DNA of 61,018 nucleotides from Actinomycetes bacterium (GCA_023436605.1 JAEZIQ010000100.1:1-61018); one strand, 5' to 3'. Shown: positions 44,387 through 53,390, counted from the first letter of the stretch. Numbers and translations: made by a program. The notes: generated from the letters alone by a model not told the origin.

Positions 44387-46306
44387 ATGGGAATCGGCAG
44401 GACTGAAACTGCAAGCCGGTGCGGCCGCATGGTTGCCGCTGCGGGAACCTTCGTTGCTTCGCTGCTCGTGCTCATGAGCCTCGCGGACTCGACCCGGGCG
44501 CAGATCGTTTACACCGAGGCACTGCCGAATGGCGCCCAGCGCACTACCTACCGGCTCGGCCCGGTAACCGTTACTCCGGGCCAGAACCGGATCGCCTTCC
44601 GTCCAATCTCCGGCAATTCCCGACCTGATGTCAACGGCTGGATTACCCGGATCAAGCCCGACCTCGTTTATGAGGACGGCTCGATCCCCGATTCGAGCAA
44701 GGTGATGTTCCACCACGGGGTCTGGAACAACGCGGCCACCGGCGACCTCTTCTACGCAACCGGCGAAGAGAAAACGATCCTGGAACTGCCCGACGGTTAC
44801 GGCTACCGGTACCGCACCGACGAGGGGTGGATTCTCAACGACATGATCCACAACCTGACGCCCGAAGCGATGGAGCTTTACTTCGAGTACACGCTGGACT
44901 TCGTGCCGGCCTCCGCGCCGGAAGCGGCCAGCATCATCCGGGCCCGTCCGATCTGGATGGATGTCCAAAACGGGATCTACCCGGTCTTCGACGTCTGGCG
45001 TGACAGTGGCGGTGCCGACGGTGAGATCACCTACCCCCAGGACTTCCCGAATGCCTACCCTCCGGGCGTCCAGAAAAACGTGAAGAACATCAACCAGAAG
45101 GGCGTGCTGCTGGCCACGACCGGTCACGTGCACACCGGTGGGCTTTCGACCAATCTCTACCTCAGGCGTGAAGGCGCCACATACGCCGGCCCCGAGTGCC
45201 CGGACCGCATCTCCTACGACGGGGAACTTATGCCGCTGCGCAAGAAACAGGCCGGCTTCGTGGCGCGGATCAACGATCTGAAGAAGGTCAACAGGAAACT
45301 GACCCGGACCCAGAAGAAGATCGCCCGATCGCTGAGGACCCGCAGCAACAAGACGAAGGCCAGGAGCCAGATCAACCGGATCAAGCGCAAGAAGAAGGCG
45401 AACTCGAAGAAGATCGCCAGCGTCAACCGCCTCAAGGCGATCAACCGGACGAAGCTCGACAAGGTCGAAGCGAAAGACAGGACAGAACGCGAGCGGGACG
45501 CTGCCTGCCGTAACACCCAGCCCCAGGTCGACCAGGGCAACCGGGTCCACCTCTTCAACTCGGAGGCGAAGTACTTCGATCCGCGTGGGCCGATCTCCTG
45601 GGACATGGCGATGTACAGCACGGACGAGGACTGGCGGGTCCGGGTCCAGCCCGGTGACAAGCTGGAGCTCCAGACGACCTACGAAACGAAGATTGCTTCC
45701 TGGCCCGAATCGATGGGCATCAACATCGTCTACTGGGCTCGGGACAACGAGATCGACGACGTGCCCGATCCGCCGAACCCGGACAGCGCCCCGAACCCAT
45801 ACGCGACCAAGGTCGACACGAGGGGCGTCCTCAACCACGGACACCTCAAGGAAAACGAGGACTACGGTGGCGAGACCGGCAAGAACGGTTCGAAGCTGGT
45901 CGGCCCCGACCCGACCAAGCTTCCCGACGGTCCTTTCGGGGGTGGCCCATTCACGATCGCCGACTACAGCTACGGTCAGGGCAATTTCCGTCTGCCCGGT
46001 TCGATGGGCCGGCCCCCGGTGGTCAAGAAGGGTGAGTCGTTCACCTTCAGGCTCTCCGACTATGACATCGAGAACGAGGTCTGGCACTCGCTGACTTCCT
46101 GCAAGGCACCGTGTAACAAGTCGACCGGCATCTCCTACCCGATCCCGGACGGTGACTTCCAGTTCGAGTCGGGACAGATGGGCCCGGGCCAGCAACCGAC
46201 GGTCGGCTACACCGAGTGGTCGACACCGAAGGACCTGCCGAAGGGAACGCACACCTTCTTCTGCCGCATCCATCCGCTGATGCGTGGCGCCATCCGCGTC
46301 AAGTAG
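44387..46306 (+). CDS. Secreted copper-monooxygenase-like protein with cupredoxin, paralog B (with basic insertion)
   Basis: The 639-residue exported paralog of the genes at 40236 and 46890 keeps FHHGVW (His109/110), GHVHTGG (His247, His249), Met443 in ESMGI and the cupredoxin loop CRIHPLM (Cys626, His629, Met632). The first His of the NHMIHN site is Asp here (NDMIHN, Asp152, His155), implying that the second His is the real ligand. A Lys/Arg-rich helical insertion (about 285-372) replaces a shorter basic loop in the other paralogs. The chosen ATG follows GGGAGAGG closely; a TTG one codon earlier is possible. A strong hairpin follows the gene. Confidence 0.72.
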   Translation: MGIGRTETASRCGRMVAAAGTFVASLLVLMSLADSTRAQIVYTEALPNGAQRTTYRLGPVTVTPGQNRIAFRPISGNSRPDVNGWITRIKPDLVYEDGSIPDSSKVMFHHGVWNNAATGDLFYATGEEKTILELPDGYGYRYRTDEGWILNDMIHNLTPEAMELYFEYTLDFVPASAPEAASIIRARPIWMDVQNGIYPVFDVWRDSGGADGEITYPQDFPNAYPPGVQKNVKNINQKGVLLATTGHVHTGGLSTNLYLRREGATYAGPECPDRISYDGELMPLRKKQAGFVARINDLKKVNRKLTRTQKKIARSLRTRSNKTKARSQINRIKRKKKANSKKIASVNRLKAINRTKLDKVEAKDRTERERDAACRNTQPQVDQGNRVHLFNSEAKYFDPRGPISWDMAMYSTDEDWRVRVQPGDKLELQTTYETKIASWPESMGINIVYWARDNEIDDVPDPPNPDSAPNPYATKVDTRGVLNHGHLKENEDYGGETGKNGSKLVGPDPTKLPDGPFGGGPFTIADYSYGQGNFRLPGSMGRPPVVKKGESFTFRLSDYDIENEVWHSLTSCKAPCNKSTGISYPIPDGDFQFESGQMGPGQQPTVGYTEWSTPKDLPKGTHTFFCRIHPLMRGAIRVK

Positions 46307-46324
46307 GAAGACGTCAAATCATTT

Positions 46325-46352
46325 CGAGCGGTCCGCTCCGGCGGACCGCTCG
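46325..46352. terminator. Perfect 12-bp hairpin between convergent genes
   Basis: CGAGCGGTCCGC (46325-46336) pairs with GCGGACCGCTCG (46341-46352) around a TCCG tetraloop. It lies between paralog B and the small membrane-protein gene. On the minus strand it is followed by an A/T-rich AAATGATTT, so termination of either transcript is plausible. Confidence 0.75.
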
Positions 46353-46379
46353 TGAAGCTGCCCGAGTTAGCCGGAACTC

Positions 46380-46880
46380 CTAACGCAGGATCTCGACCAG
46401 CAGGATCCAGGCGTTCATCACGGCGGCGAGGATCGCGCCGAGTATTCCGGCGAAGACCCAGTAGAGGCCCGCATCGGTGCCGCCGATCAGGAGGATTGAC
46501 CCGACCAGGTAGGGCACGGTCCCGAAGAGCGGCAGGACCACCCGGGAGGGCAGCCGCCCCTGACCATCGGTCAGGCTGCCGATGCCGCGGATGGTTACGG
46601 CGGCGATCAAAAACGACCAGAGTCCCGACTGGATCAGGAGCTCGATCCCGAAGGCCTTGTCGCTCTGCCCCGGGATCAGCCCGAACATCGCGACGACCAG
46701 CACTCCGACAAGGAGGAGCAGGGTGACCATGCCGAGTTCGGGCACCCCTTCCAGTTGGAGGATCCGCTCGATGTTGATCGAAATCGCGACGAAGACCAGG
46801 CCGGCGAGGGCCGCACTTGCGCCGGCCAGAGCGACGAAGAAGTCACTCCATTCGGATACTTCGGCTGCTGCGAGGGGCAT
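46380..46880 (-). CDS. Small integral membrane protein, unknown function
   Basis: The 166-residue protein has about five hydrophobic segments; the first (about 12-34) contains the GASAALAGLVFVAISINIERIL stretch seen in uncharacterised actinobacterial membrane proteins. I recognise no catalytic motif. Its ATG lies nine bases beyond the stop codon of the upstream copper protein gene on the same strand, so the two may be co-transcribed; an AATAAT sequence eight bases before the ATG could also act as its own -10. Confidence 0.65.
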   Translation of the reverse strand: MPLAAAEVSEWSDFFVALAGASAALAGLVFVAISINIERILQLEGVPELGMVTLLLLVGVLVVAMFGLIPGQSDKAFGIELLIQSGLWSFLIAAVTIRGIGSLTDGQGRLPSRVVLPLFGTVPYLVGSILLIGGTDAGLYWVFAGILGAILAAVMNAWILLVEILR

Positions 46881-46889
46881 CGAGGCCGA

Positions 46890-48572
46890 TTATTCCTTCT
46901 TCACCACTCTCACCGCCCCTCGCATGAGCGGGTGGATCCGGCAGAAGAAGGTGTGGGTACCGACCGGCAGGTCGGCCGGTGTGCTCCAGGTGGTGCGGTT
47001 CACGGTCGGATCACCGCCGATCCCCATCTGGCCCGAATCAAAGGTGAAGCTGCCGTCGGCGATCGGGTAGGCGATCCCGGTCGACTTGTTACACGGCGCC
47101 TTGCAGGAGGTCAGCGAGTGCCAGATCCCGCGACTGATGTCACTGTCCGAGAGGGCGAAGGTGAAGCTGTTGCCCCTCTCGACCACCGGCGGTTTGCCCA
47201 TGGAGCCCGGCAGGCGGAAATTGCCCTGGCCGTAGCTGTAATCCGTGATCTCGAAAGGACCCGTGGCCAGCGGACCGTTGGCGAGCTTGGTCGGGTCGGG
47301 TCCGACGACCGGCAGCTTGCCGCCGTGATCGTTGTTTTCCGGGTAGTGCTCGTGGTTGATCGGACCTTTCAGGTCAACCCTCGTCCGGTACGGGTTACGG
47401 CCCCCGTCGCCGTCGGCCATGTAACCGATGTGGATGCCCATGTTCTCGTACCAGGAGGCTCGCTTCGTCTCGTAGGTGGTGGTCACCTCGAGCGTGTCGC
47501 CCGCCTTGACCTGGACCATCCAGTCAGGGCGGGTGTTCCGCATCGCCATGTCCCAGGAGACTGGACCGGCCGGCTCGTAGTAGTGGGCTTCCGAGTTGAA
47601 GAGGTGGACCCGGCTGCCTTTGACGTCCGGTTTTTTCGCGAGGCACTTGCGATACCTGGCCGCGGCCTTCCGGCGGGCCTTCGCCTTTGCCTTGCGTTTG
47701 GCCTTTGGCATCGCCTTGAGTCTGCGGGGCTTGAGGCCCAGGATCTTCGGCTTCGGACACCTCGGGCCCTGGTACTTCGCCCCGTCCCGGTTCAGGTAGA
47801 GATCGGTGGCAAGACCGCCGGTGTGAACGTGGCCGACCGACCAGACCAGGACGCCATCACGGTCGACGGTCCAGAGGTTCCGTTTGATCCCGTCCTCGTA
47901 GGGGTCCTCCTTTGCCTCATAGGGCCAGACGATTTCGCCGTCCCTGCCACCGGACCCCTTGTGGGTATCGAACACCGGGTAGGGGTTCGGGTTGACCACG
48001 TCCATCCAGACCGGTCGGACCCCGCGCATCCCTTCGGCGACGGGAGAAGTGAGCGGCACGAAATCGATCTCGTAGGTGATGTAGAGCTCGTGTTCGGCCG
48101 GGGTCAGGTTGTGGATCATGTGGTTGAGCAGCCAGACATCCGACTTGTCGTGGAAGTAGCCGAAACCAGCCGGGAACTCGACCTCGGTCTTCTCTTCGCC
48201 GGTGCCGATGAAGCGCTCCATCATGCGGCCGGAAGTCGCATCACGGCGAGAAAGGTTCACCCATACCCCGTGATGGAACATGATGCTGCTCGACTTCGGA
48301 ATGCTCCCGTCCGGGTTGACCAGGTTGGGACGAAAGGCGGTTATGTATCCGTTGACCGAGGGCCGCTCGGCGGGGAGCATGATCCGGTTCTCAATCCGGT
48401 TCTGGCCGGAAGTCACGTCGATCGGACCGATCCGGTAGGTCAGACGCTGGACCCCGTTCCCGAGGTCCTTTGAGTCGACCAGCTCCGCGGAGGCGTTGCT
48501 CACCCCCGTCATCAAAGCGATCGCGCAGACCAGGCTGCCCAGCAGTACGTGGAACCCTCTCCCCATAGACAT
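46890..48572 (-). CDS. Secreted copper-monooxygenase-like protein with cupredoxin, paralog C
   Basis: The 560-residue exported protein has a signal peptide ending near ASA (residue 29). It keeps the whole proposed ligand set: FHHGVW (His100/101), NHMIHN (His151, His154), GHVHTGG (His248, His250), a Met in ENMGI, and the C-terminal cupredoxin with a WHSLTSC histidine and CRIHPLM (Cys544, His547, Met550). The variable middle segment is basic and short. TAGGCT (48579-48584) ends six bases before the ATG, so the mRNA is leaderless. Together with the genes at 40236 and 44387 it forms a three-member local family. Extracellular copper oxidoreductase is the best guess; activity is unproven. Confidence 0.72.
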   Translation of the reverse strand: MSMGRGFHVLLGSLVCAIALMTGVSNASAELVDSKDLGNGVQRLTYRIGPIDVTSGQNRIENRIMLPAERPSVNGYITAFRPNLVNPDGSIPKSSSIMFHHGVWVNLSRRDATSGRMMERFIGTGEEKTEVEFPAGFGYFHDKSDVWLLNHMIHNLTPAEHELYITYEIDFVPLTSPVAEGMRGVRPVWMDVVNPNPYPVFDTHKGSGGRDGEIVWPYEAKEDPYEDGIKRNLWTVDRDGVLVWSVGHVHTGGLATDLYLNRDGAKYQGPRCPKPKILGLKPRRLKAMPKAKRKAKAKARRKAAARYRKCLAKKPDVKGSRVHLFNSEAHYYEPAGPVSWDMAMRNTRPDWMVQVKAGDTLEVTTTYETKRASWYENMGIHIGYMADGDGGRNPYRTRVDLKGPINHEHYPENNDHGGKLPVVGPDPTKLANGPLATGPFEITDYSYGQGNFRLPGSMGKPPVVERGNSFTFALSDSDISRGIWHSLTSCKAPCNKSTGIAYPIADGSFTFDSGQMGIGGDPTVNRTTWSTPADLPVGTHTFFCRIHPLMRGAVRVVKKE

Positions 48573-48602
48573 GGGGAAAGCCTAGCGCCGAGTGGTGCAG
48601 AT

Positions 48603-49736
48603 TCAGCCCGGACGGCCGAACCAGCGGGTCCTGCGGCTGGAACCGAAGTGGTCCTTCTCTTCCCGCAACCCGTGTGACGGGGCATTGAACACCCCGGTCT
48701 TTTCGGGACCGGAAAGGAAGTCGATGTCGACCCGGGCGACCCGGTCCTCGCCGAACTCGACGTAGCAGGAGCCGCGGCCGTCGAAAGGCGGGGCAGCTTC
48801 CCCTCCGCGGGCTTCGGCGATCAGTTGCCGGGCGACGACCTTCGCCGCACCCTCGGCGAAGACCCCGGCCTTGGGCACACCAGCAGTGGCGACGTCACCG
48901 ACCGCATACACGCCTTCGAACTTCGTTTTCAGGGTGGCCGGATCGACCGGCACGAAGCCGTCTTCGGCCAGGCCCGACTCAAGCACCACTTCCGGGGCGC
49001 GGTGCTTCGGCACTCCGAGGAAGAGGTCAAAGGAAAGCTCGGTGCCATCGTCGAGGAAGACCTTGCCCGGCTCGAGCCTGAGCGGCTTCCTGCCGCCCAC
49101 GAAGGCGATACCGCGTTGCTCGAACTCTGCCATGAGCGCAGCCGAGGTTTCGGGTGAAGGAGGCACCGGCGAGCCGAGTGGCATCACGAAGGTGATCTCG
49201 CACTCTTCGCGGACTCCGCGCCGGGTCAGTTCGTCGCTCAGCATCAAGGCACACTCGCTCGGAGCCGGCGGGCACTTGAAGGGGGCGCCGCAGACACCGA
49301 TCACTGCGTGACCCGAGTTGAACCTGGCGATTGGTCCGGCCGCCGCTTCGGCTCCCGCGAAGGAATAGAACTCGGTCCCGTACTCGGCCAGGCCGGGAGT
49401 CGCGTCCAGGTCGTAGTCGGCTCCGAGCGCGATCACGAGGACATCCCCCTGATGGGTTCCGGCATCCGTGGTGACGGTGCGGGTCTCAGGGTCGATCGCG
49501 GTCACGACTTCCCTGAGGACGCGGACACCCGGTTTTGCGATCTCCGAGTAAGGCAGGCTGACCGAGTCGAAGCTGGCTCCCCGGAACATCATGTCCAGCT
49601 TCGAGAAGCCGAAAGAGAAAGCGTTGCTGCGATCGATCAGGGTGACCTCGACCTCATCCCCCAGTTCCTCCGAGAGGGTCGAGCTCAGTTCAAGTCCGCC
49701 GAAACCAGCTCCAAGAATCAGTACCTGTCTGCTCAC
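48603..49736 (-). CDS. FAD-dependent pyridine nucleotide-disulfide/SQR-like oxidoreductase
   Basis: The 377-residue flavoprotein opens with the FAD motif LILGAGFGGLE and has GVYAVGDVA near the C-terminus. The segment GAPFKCPPAPSECALM resembles the cysteine-bearing region of sulfide:quinone reductases and flavocytochrome c. It may oxidise sulfide or a quinone or NADH-type substrate at the membrane; no membrane helix is visible. GTG start, with TATGCT (49743-49748) ending six bases upstream. It lies 30 bases upstream of the paralog C start on the same strand, but paralog C has its own -10 box. Confidence 0.85.
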   Translation of the reverse strand: MSRQVLILGAGFGGLELSSTLSEELGDEVEVTLIDRSNAFSFGFSKLDMMFRGASFDSVSLPYSEIAKPGVRVLREVVTAIDPETRTVTTDAGTHQGDVLVIALGADYDLDATPGLAEYGTEFYSFAGAEAAAGPIARFNSGHAVIGVCGAPFKCPPAPSECALMLSDELTRRGVREECEITFVMPLGSPVPPSPETSAALMAEFEQRGIAFVGGRKPLRLEPGKVFLDDGTELSFDLFLGVPKHRAPEVVLESGLAEDGFVPVDPATLKTKFEGVYAVGDVATAGVPKAGVFAEGAAKVVARQLIAEARGGEAAPPFDGRGSCYVEFGEDRVARVDIDFLSGPEKTGVFNAPSHGLREEKDHFGSSRRTRWFGRPG

Positions 49737-49776
49737 CGGGCCAGCATAGCGCCGGCCCGGTGGACTTCAATCGGCC

Positions 49777-50205
49777 TCAGGTGGCGAACTCGGCCTTGAC
49801 CTGGGTCAGGCGGGCGTTGTTGCCGGACGGGTCGGTGAAGCCGCAGTCGATCCCATACGGGGTTTCTTCCGGCTCTGAGGTGAACTCGACTCCACGGGCC
49901 TTCATCGCCTCGTAATCGCTCCGGCAGTCGTCGGTTCCGATGAAGACCGTCCCCGCGAAGCCCTTCGACATCAGGTCCTCCAGGTTGCTCCGAGTCTGGT
50001 CGTCGAGCATCGGTCCGTCCGGGATCGCCATCAGCACGATCGTCGTGCCGCTGACACCCGGAGGGCCAACGGTCACCCAGCGAAAGCCGCCCAGTTCCGG
50101 CAAGGTGGCGTCCACTTTCACTTCCATGCCGACCTTGCTCGTCCAGTAGTCGACGGCTTCGTCCTGGTCTCGGACCCACAGCTGGGTCGAGGCGATGCTG
50201 ATCAT
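49777..50205 (-). CDS. VOC-family (glyoxalase/dioxygenase-fold) protein
   Basis: The 142-residue protein has the paired beta-alpha-beta-beta-beta units of the vicinal oxygen chelate fold, with LWVRDQDEAVDYWTSKVGMEV at the start and GIDCGFTDPSGNNARL at the end. Members bind a metal and act on glyoxal-type or antibiotic substrates. A GAGGAG ribosome site precedes the ATG. The adjacent upstream AraC-type regulator gene on the same strand is a common pairing, suggesting that both are co-transcribed. Confidence 0.85.
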   Translation of the reverse strand: MISIASTQLWVRDQDEAVDYWTSKVGMEVKVDATLPELGGFRWVTVGPPGVSGTTIVLMAIPDGPMLDDQTRSNLEDLMSKGFAGTVFIGTDDCRSDYEAMKARGVEFTSEPEETPYGIDCGFTDPSGNNARLTQVKAEFAT

Positions 50206-50244
50206 TGATGCTCCTCGAATTTGGATTGGCGAACGCGGCCGATC

Positions 50245-50679
50245 CTAGGCGGGGGCAGTGGCGCTGTCTTCTCGAAACGTCCGGTGTTGCGGGCGGCCGT
50301 AGAAGCGCTTCACACATTCCGGGACCTGGGCGTGAACCGCGGCCGGAGGGTAGGCCCGGCGGTATTCGGTCGGGGTCTTGCCGTAGGCCCGCTTGAAGCT
50401 GGTCGTGAACGAACCGACGCTGGCCAGACCTACCGAAACACAGATGTAGGCGACCGAGTAATCGGTGTTGCGTAGCATCGACGCGGCCCGCTCGAGCCGG
50501 CGGGTAAGCAGATAGGCATGAGGCGAAATCCCGAAGGCCTGCTTGAACCGCTCACTGAAATGTGACCGGGAAAGACTCGCCGCGCGGGCCATGTCCTCTA
50601 CTCCGAGGGGCTCGGCGTAGCGAGAATCGGCCAGGTCCTTGGCCCGGAGCAACTGTCGGGACACGGTCGAGATGACCAT
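50245..50679 (-). CDS. AraC-family regulator, DNA-binding domain only
   Basis: The 144-residue protein consists mostly of the AraC/XylS double helix-turn-helix: MARAASLSRSHFSERFKQAFG and the second helix pair with the family stretch SVGLASVGSFTTSFKRAYGKTPTEYR. It lacks the usual sensory N-terminal domain, so activity is probably set by expression or by a partner. GATAAT (50686-50691) ends six bases before the ATG, a near-consensus leaderless -10. It lies upstream of the VOC gene, with which it likely forms a regulatory pair. Confidence 0.88.
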   Translation of the reverse strand: MVISTVSRQLLRAKDLADSRYAEPLGVEDMARAASLSRSHFSERFKQAFGISPHAYLLTRRLERAASMLRNTDYSVAYICVSVGLASVGSFTTSFKRAYGKTPTEYRRAYPPAAVHAQVPECVKRFYGRPQHRTFREDSATAPA

Positions 50680-50723
50680 GGGCGAATTATCGCGGCGCCG
50701 GGTTTTCTGGGACTATCGGGGCC

Positions 50724-51791
50724 GTGGCTGAAGCTGGAACCGACATTGAACTGGCCCCGCTGACCACCCTCAGGCTGGGCGGACCGGCCGAACGGCTGGT
50801 CCGGGTCACCGACACGGCCGAACTGATCCGGCTGGTGCAGTCCGCGGATGCCGAGAACGAGCCACTCTTCTTCCTCGCCGGCGGATCCAACGTGGTGATC
50901 GCCGACGAGGGCGTGCCCGGCACCACGGTCTGGATCCAGACCAGGGGAATCGAGGAGCGCGAGCTCGACGACGGGCGCATCTCCCTTACCGTCGCGGCCG
51001 GCGAGATCTGGGATGACCTGGTGCTCCGCGCGGTCGAATCGGAACTGGCCGGCTTCGAGTGCCTTTCCGGGATCCCGGGATCGGTCGGTGCGACACCGAT
51101 CCAGAACGTCGGTGCCTACGGTCAGGAGGTTTCTTCGACGATCGCCTCGCTGCTGGTCCTCGACCGGCAGTCGGGCGAGGTGGGAACCCTGAGCAACGCA
51201 GACTGCGGTTTCGGCTACCGCTCGAGCCGGTTCAAGGGTGACTCCCGTTTCCTGGTGCTGGCCGTCGAGTTCATCCTCACACCCTCCGACCAGTCGACCC
51301 CGATCGCCTACGCGCAGCTGGCCGATTCACTCGGGGTCGAGGCCGGTGAGCGGGTCCCGCTCGCGGTGGCCCGAGAGACGGTGCTTGACCTGAGGCGCTC
51401 GAAGAGCATGGTCGTGGATCCGGATGACCCGGATTCGGTCAGCGCCGGCTCCTTCTTCACCAATCCTCTGCTCGATCTGGCCGCAATGGCCGACCTGACC
51501 GCGCGGGCCGAAGAACTGTTCGGTCCGGATGCGCTGCCCCCGAGCTACCCGGCCCCGGAGGGGCTGGCCAAGACCTCGGCCGCCTGGCTGATCGAGCGGG
51601 CCGGTTTCACCCGCGGATTCGGCGAGGGTCCGATCGGGCTCTCCCGCAACCACACCCTGGCAATCGTCAACCGGGGCGGCGGCACGACGGAAGAGCTGGT
51701 CAGGTTCGCACATGGGATCGCCGACCAGGTCGAGGCCGTGTTCGGGGTGGCGCTTTCACCCGAACCGGTCTTCGTCGGCCACCACTGGTAG
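50724..51791 (+). CDS. murB: UDP-N-acetylenolpyruvoylglucosamine reductase (MurB)
   Basis: The 355-residue FAD enzyme reduces UDP-GlcNAc-enolpyruvate to UDP-MurNAc in cytoplasmic peptidoglycan synthesis. The FAD-binding LAGGSNVVIADEG, the GIPGSVGATPIQNVGAYGQE stretch, YRSSRFKG and the catalytic-serine loop SAGSFFTNP are all present, as is the C-terminal LSRNHTLAIVNRGGGTT. It is separate from a cell-wall gene cluster and stands alone. GTG is the start; GACTAT ends seven bases upstream, a weak version of the start-proximal -10. Confidence 0.95.
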   Translation: MAEAGTDIELAPLTTLRLGGPAERLVRVTDTAELIRLVQSADAENEPLFFLAGGSNVVIADEGVPGTTVWIQTRGIEERELDDGRISLTVAAGEIWDDLVLRAVESELAGFECLSGIPGSVGATPIQNVGAYGQEVSSTIASLLVLDRQSGEVGTLSNADCGFGYRSSRFKGDSRFLVLAVEFILTPSDQSTPIAYAQLADSLGVEAGERVPLAVARETVLDLRRSKSMVVDPDDPDSVSAGSFFTNPLLDLAAMADLTARAEELFGPDALPPSYPAPEGLAKTSAAWLIERAGFTRGFGEGPIGLSRNHTLAIVNRGGGTTEELVRFAHGIADQVEAVFGVALSPEPVFVGHHW

Positions 51792-51815
51792 GCCTGACCG
51801 GACCCAGGAAGCAGT

Positions 51816-53336
51816 TCAGGGCCTGCCGGTCAGCTTGTCGAGCGTCTCTTTGACGTCGCCCACGGTGCCATTCACGCCCTGCGAAACCGGATCTTTGCCG
51901 GGTAGGGCCGGGATCGCCTCGTTGACTTGCTGGGTCACCTGCTGAACTGGTTTCTGGACGGTCTGCGTGACCTGACTGACGGCCTCGTTCAGGTTCGCCG
52001 CGCTGCGGGACCCCGGGGTGCCGCCCGTGCTCCCGCCGTCCGAGCCCGTTGAATCTCCGCCACCGGAACCACTGTCGCTGCCATCCTCGCCGCCGCTGTC
52101 GGAGGATTCCGCGTCATCGCCGGAGTCATCGCCCTGACCGGTCCGGTCGTTCCCGGCAGCGCCCTTGCCCTGTTTGCGGCCTGGGGCAGCAACCTCCTCG
52201 CCAACCGTGTTTCCAGCGACCGAGGTGGATGCCCCGACACCGCCGGCGGCCGATTCAGCCGCTCGCACGATCGCCGGTCGCTCTGGTGACTGCTGTCTCT
52301 GGATCTCCTTCTCGATCGCCGGCCCGGCGCCAACCACCGCAGCGGCCGCGCCGACCGCAGCGACTTGCGTCGCACCGGTCCCGAAACTGATCATCGACTG
52401 GCCGGCCTGGCGACCAAGTCCGAGGATCGCCGCCACCAGGGCCACCGGCCGACGGCTCGAATACCGGCCGTCGAAGGCCCGCACCGCATGCTCGTCCAGC
52501 TGGGCTCCGGCCTCTTCCCGGAGTACGCCGAGAGCCTCTTCGTGGGAGCGGGGCTGGCGGTAGGACCGGGCCGAGGTCAGGGCGTCGAAGGTGTCGGCCA
52601 CGGCGATGATCCGGGCTCCGACCGGTATCTCATCCCGCGCTATGCCGTCGGGGTATCCGCCTCCGTCGATCCGCTCGTGGTGGTGCCTGACGATTGCGGT
52701 CAGCTCGGCGTCGCCCATGCCCTCGACCATGCGCGCTCCGGCGGCCGGATGCTTCTTGATCTCCGCGAATTCCTCGTCGGTCAGGGCCCCGGGCTTCTCG
52801 AGGATCTCCCAGGGGACCTCGATCTTGCCGACGTCGTGAAGCAGGGCGGCGGTACGAATCCGCGCGACTTCATCTGCGCTCAGCTTCATCGACCGGGCGA
52901 TCGAAGTCGCGTGCCGGGCGACCCGCTTCGAGTGACCGTGGGTCCGCGGGTCGCGGGCCTCCAGCGCGCCGGCCAGCCGCTCGAGCTCCTTCGCCCGCTG
53001 CTTCGGGGTGAGCCCGGCACCGGCATCGGGACCGACGAATTCTTCCGAGCGGGCCATCAGACGCTCGAAACGCCGGCGGCGCAACCAGCCCCAGAGCATC
53101 AGGTCCTCGAACAGCAGGGGGCTTCCGGCACGGCGGCGTTTCCAGAATTCAGAGATCGCGTGCGAGAAGAGGACGGAAACGGCAACCGGGATCAGAACCA
53201 GCAAGACCGGCGAAGTGACGAACCCCGAGGCGCGCAGCCCGATCGCAGCGAGACAGGGCACGACGAGCACCAGTGAGGTGAGACCCAGCACCAGCGGCAG
53301 CATGCCCCGGTTCTTCTTCGGCGGAACGCGTTCCAT
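51816..53336 (-). CDS. Membrane-anchored HD-GYP-type phosphohydrolase with long low-complexity tail
   Basis: The 506-residue protein starts at an ATG with an excellent GGAGGG site; a longer frame upstream is not needed. Two membrane helices (about 12-33 and 42-60) precede an HD-GYP domain with HGHSKRV, HDVGKIEVP and HHERIDGGGYPDG, the set found in cyclic-di-GMP phosphodiesterases. The C-terminal 170 residues are unusual: a hydrophobic Ala/Gly stretch, then a Gly/Ser/Asp-rich region and a Val/Gln-rich helical end. It may sit in the membrane and degrade c-di-GMP. It is convergent with murB. Confidence 0.85.
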   Translation of the reverse strand: MERVPPKKNRGMLPLVLGLTSLVLVVPCLAAIGLRASGFVTSPVLLVLIPVAVSVLFSHAISEFWKRRRAGSPLLFEDLMLWGWLRRRRFERLMARSEEFVGPDAGAGLTPKQRAKELERLAGALEARDPRTHGHSKRVARHATSIARSMKLSADEVARIRTAALLHDVGKIEVPWEILEKPGALTDEEFAEIKKHPAAGARMVEGMGDAELTAIVRHHHERIDGGGYPDGIARDEIPVGARIIAVADTFDALTSARSYRQPRSHEEALGVLREEAGAQLDEHAVRAFDGRYSSRRPVALVAAILGLGRQAGQSMISFGTGATQVAAVGAAAAVVGAGPAIEKEIQRQQSPERPAIVRAAESAAGGVGASTSVAGNTVGEEVAAPGRKQGKGAAGNDRTGQGDDSGDDAESSDSGGEDGSDSGSGGGDSTGSDGGSTGGTPGSRSAANLNEAVSQVTQTVQKPVQQVTQQVNEAIPALPGKDPVSQGVNGTVGDVKETLDKLTGRP

Positions 53337-53390
53337 CACCCTCCAGAGTCGTGAACACGATTGTACCCATATTCCGCCGAAGCGCAAAAA

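Noticed and set aside
43964..46273. A 769-codon minus-strand frame
   Set aside because: It is antisense to copper-protein paralog B and overlaps the carboxyltransferase gene; a shadow with no family motif.
46755..48473. A 572-codon plus-strand frame
   Set aside because: It is antisense to paralog C, whose motifs are shared with two other genes.
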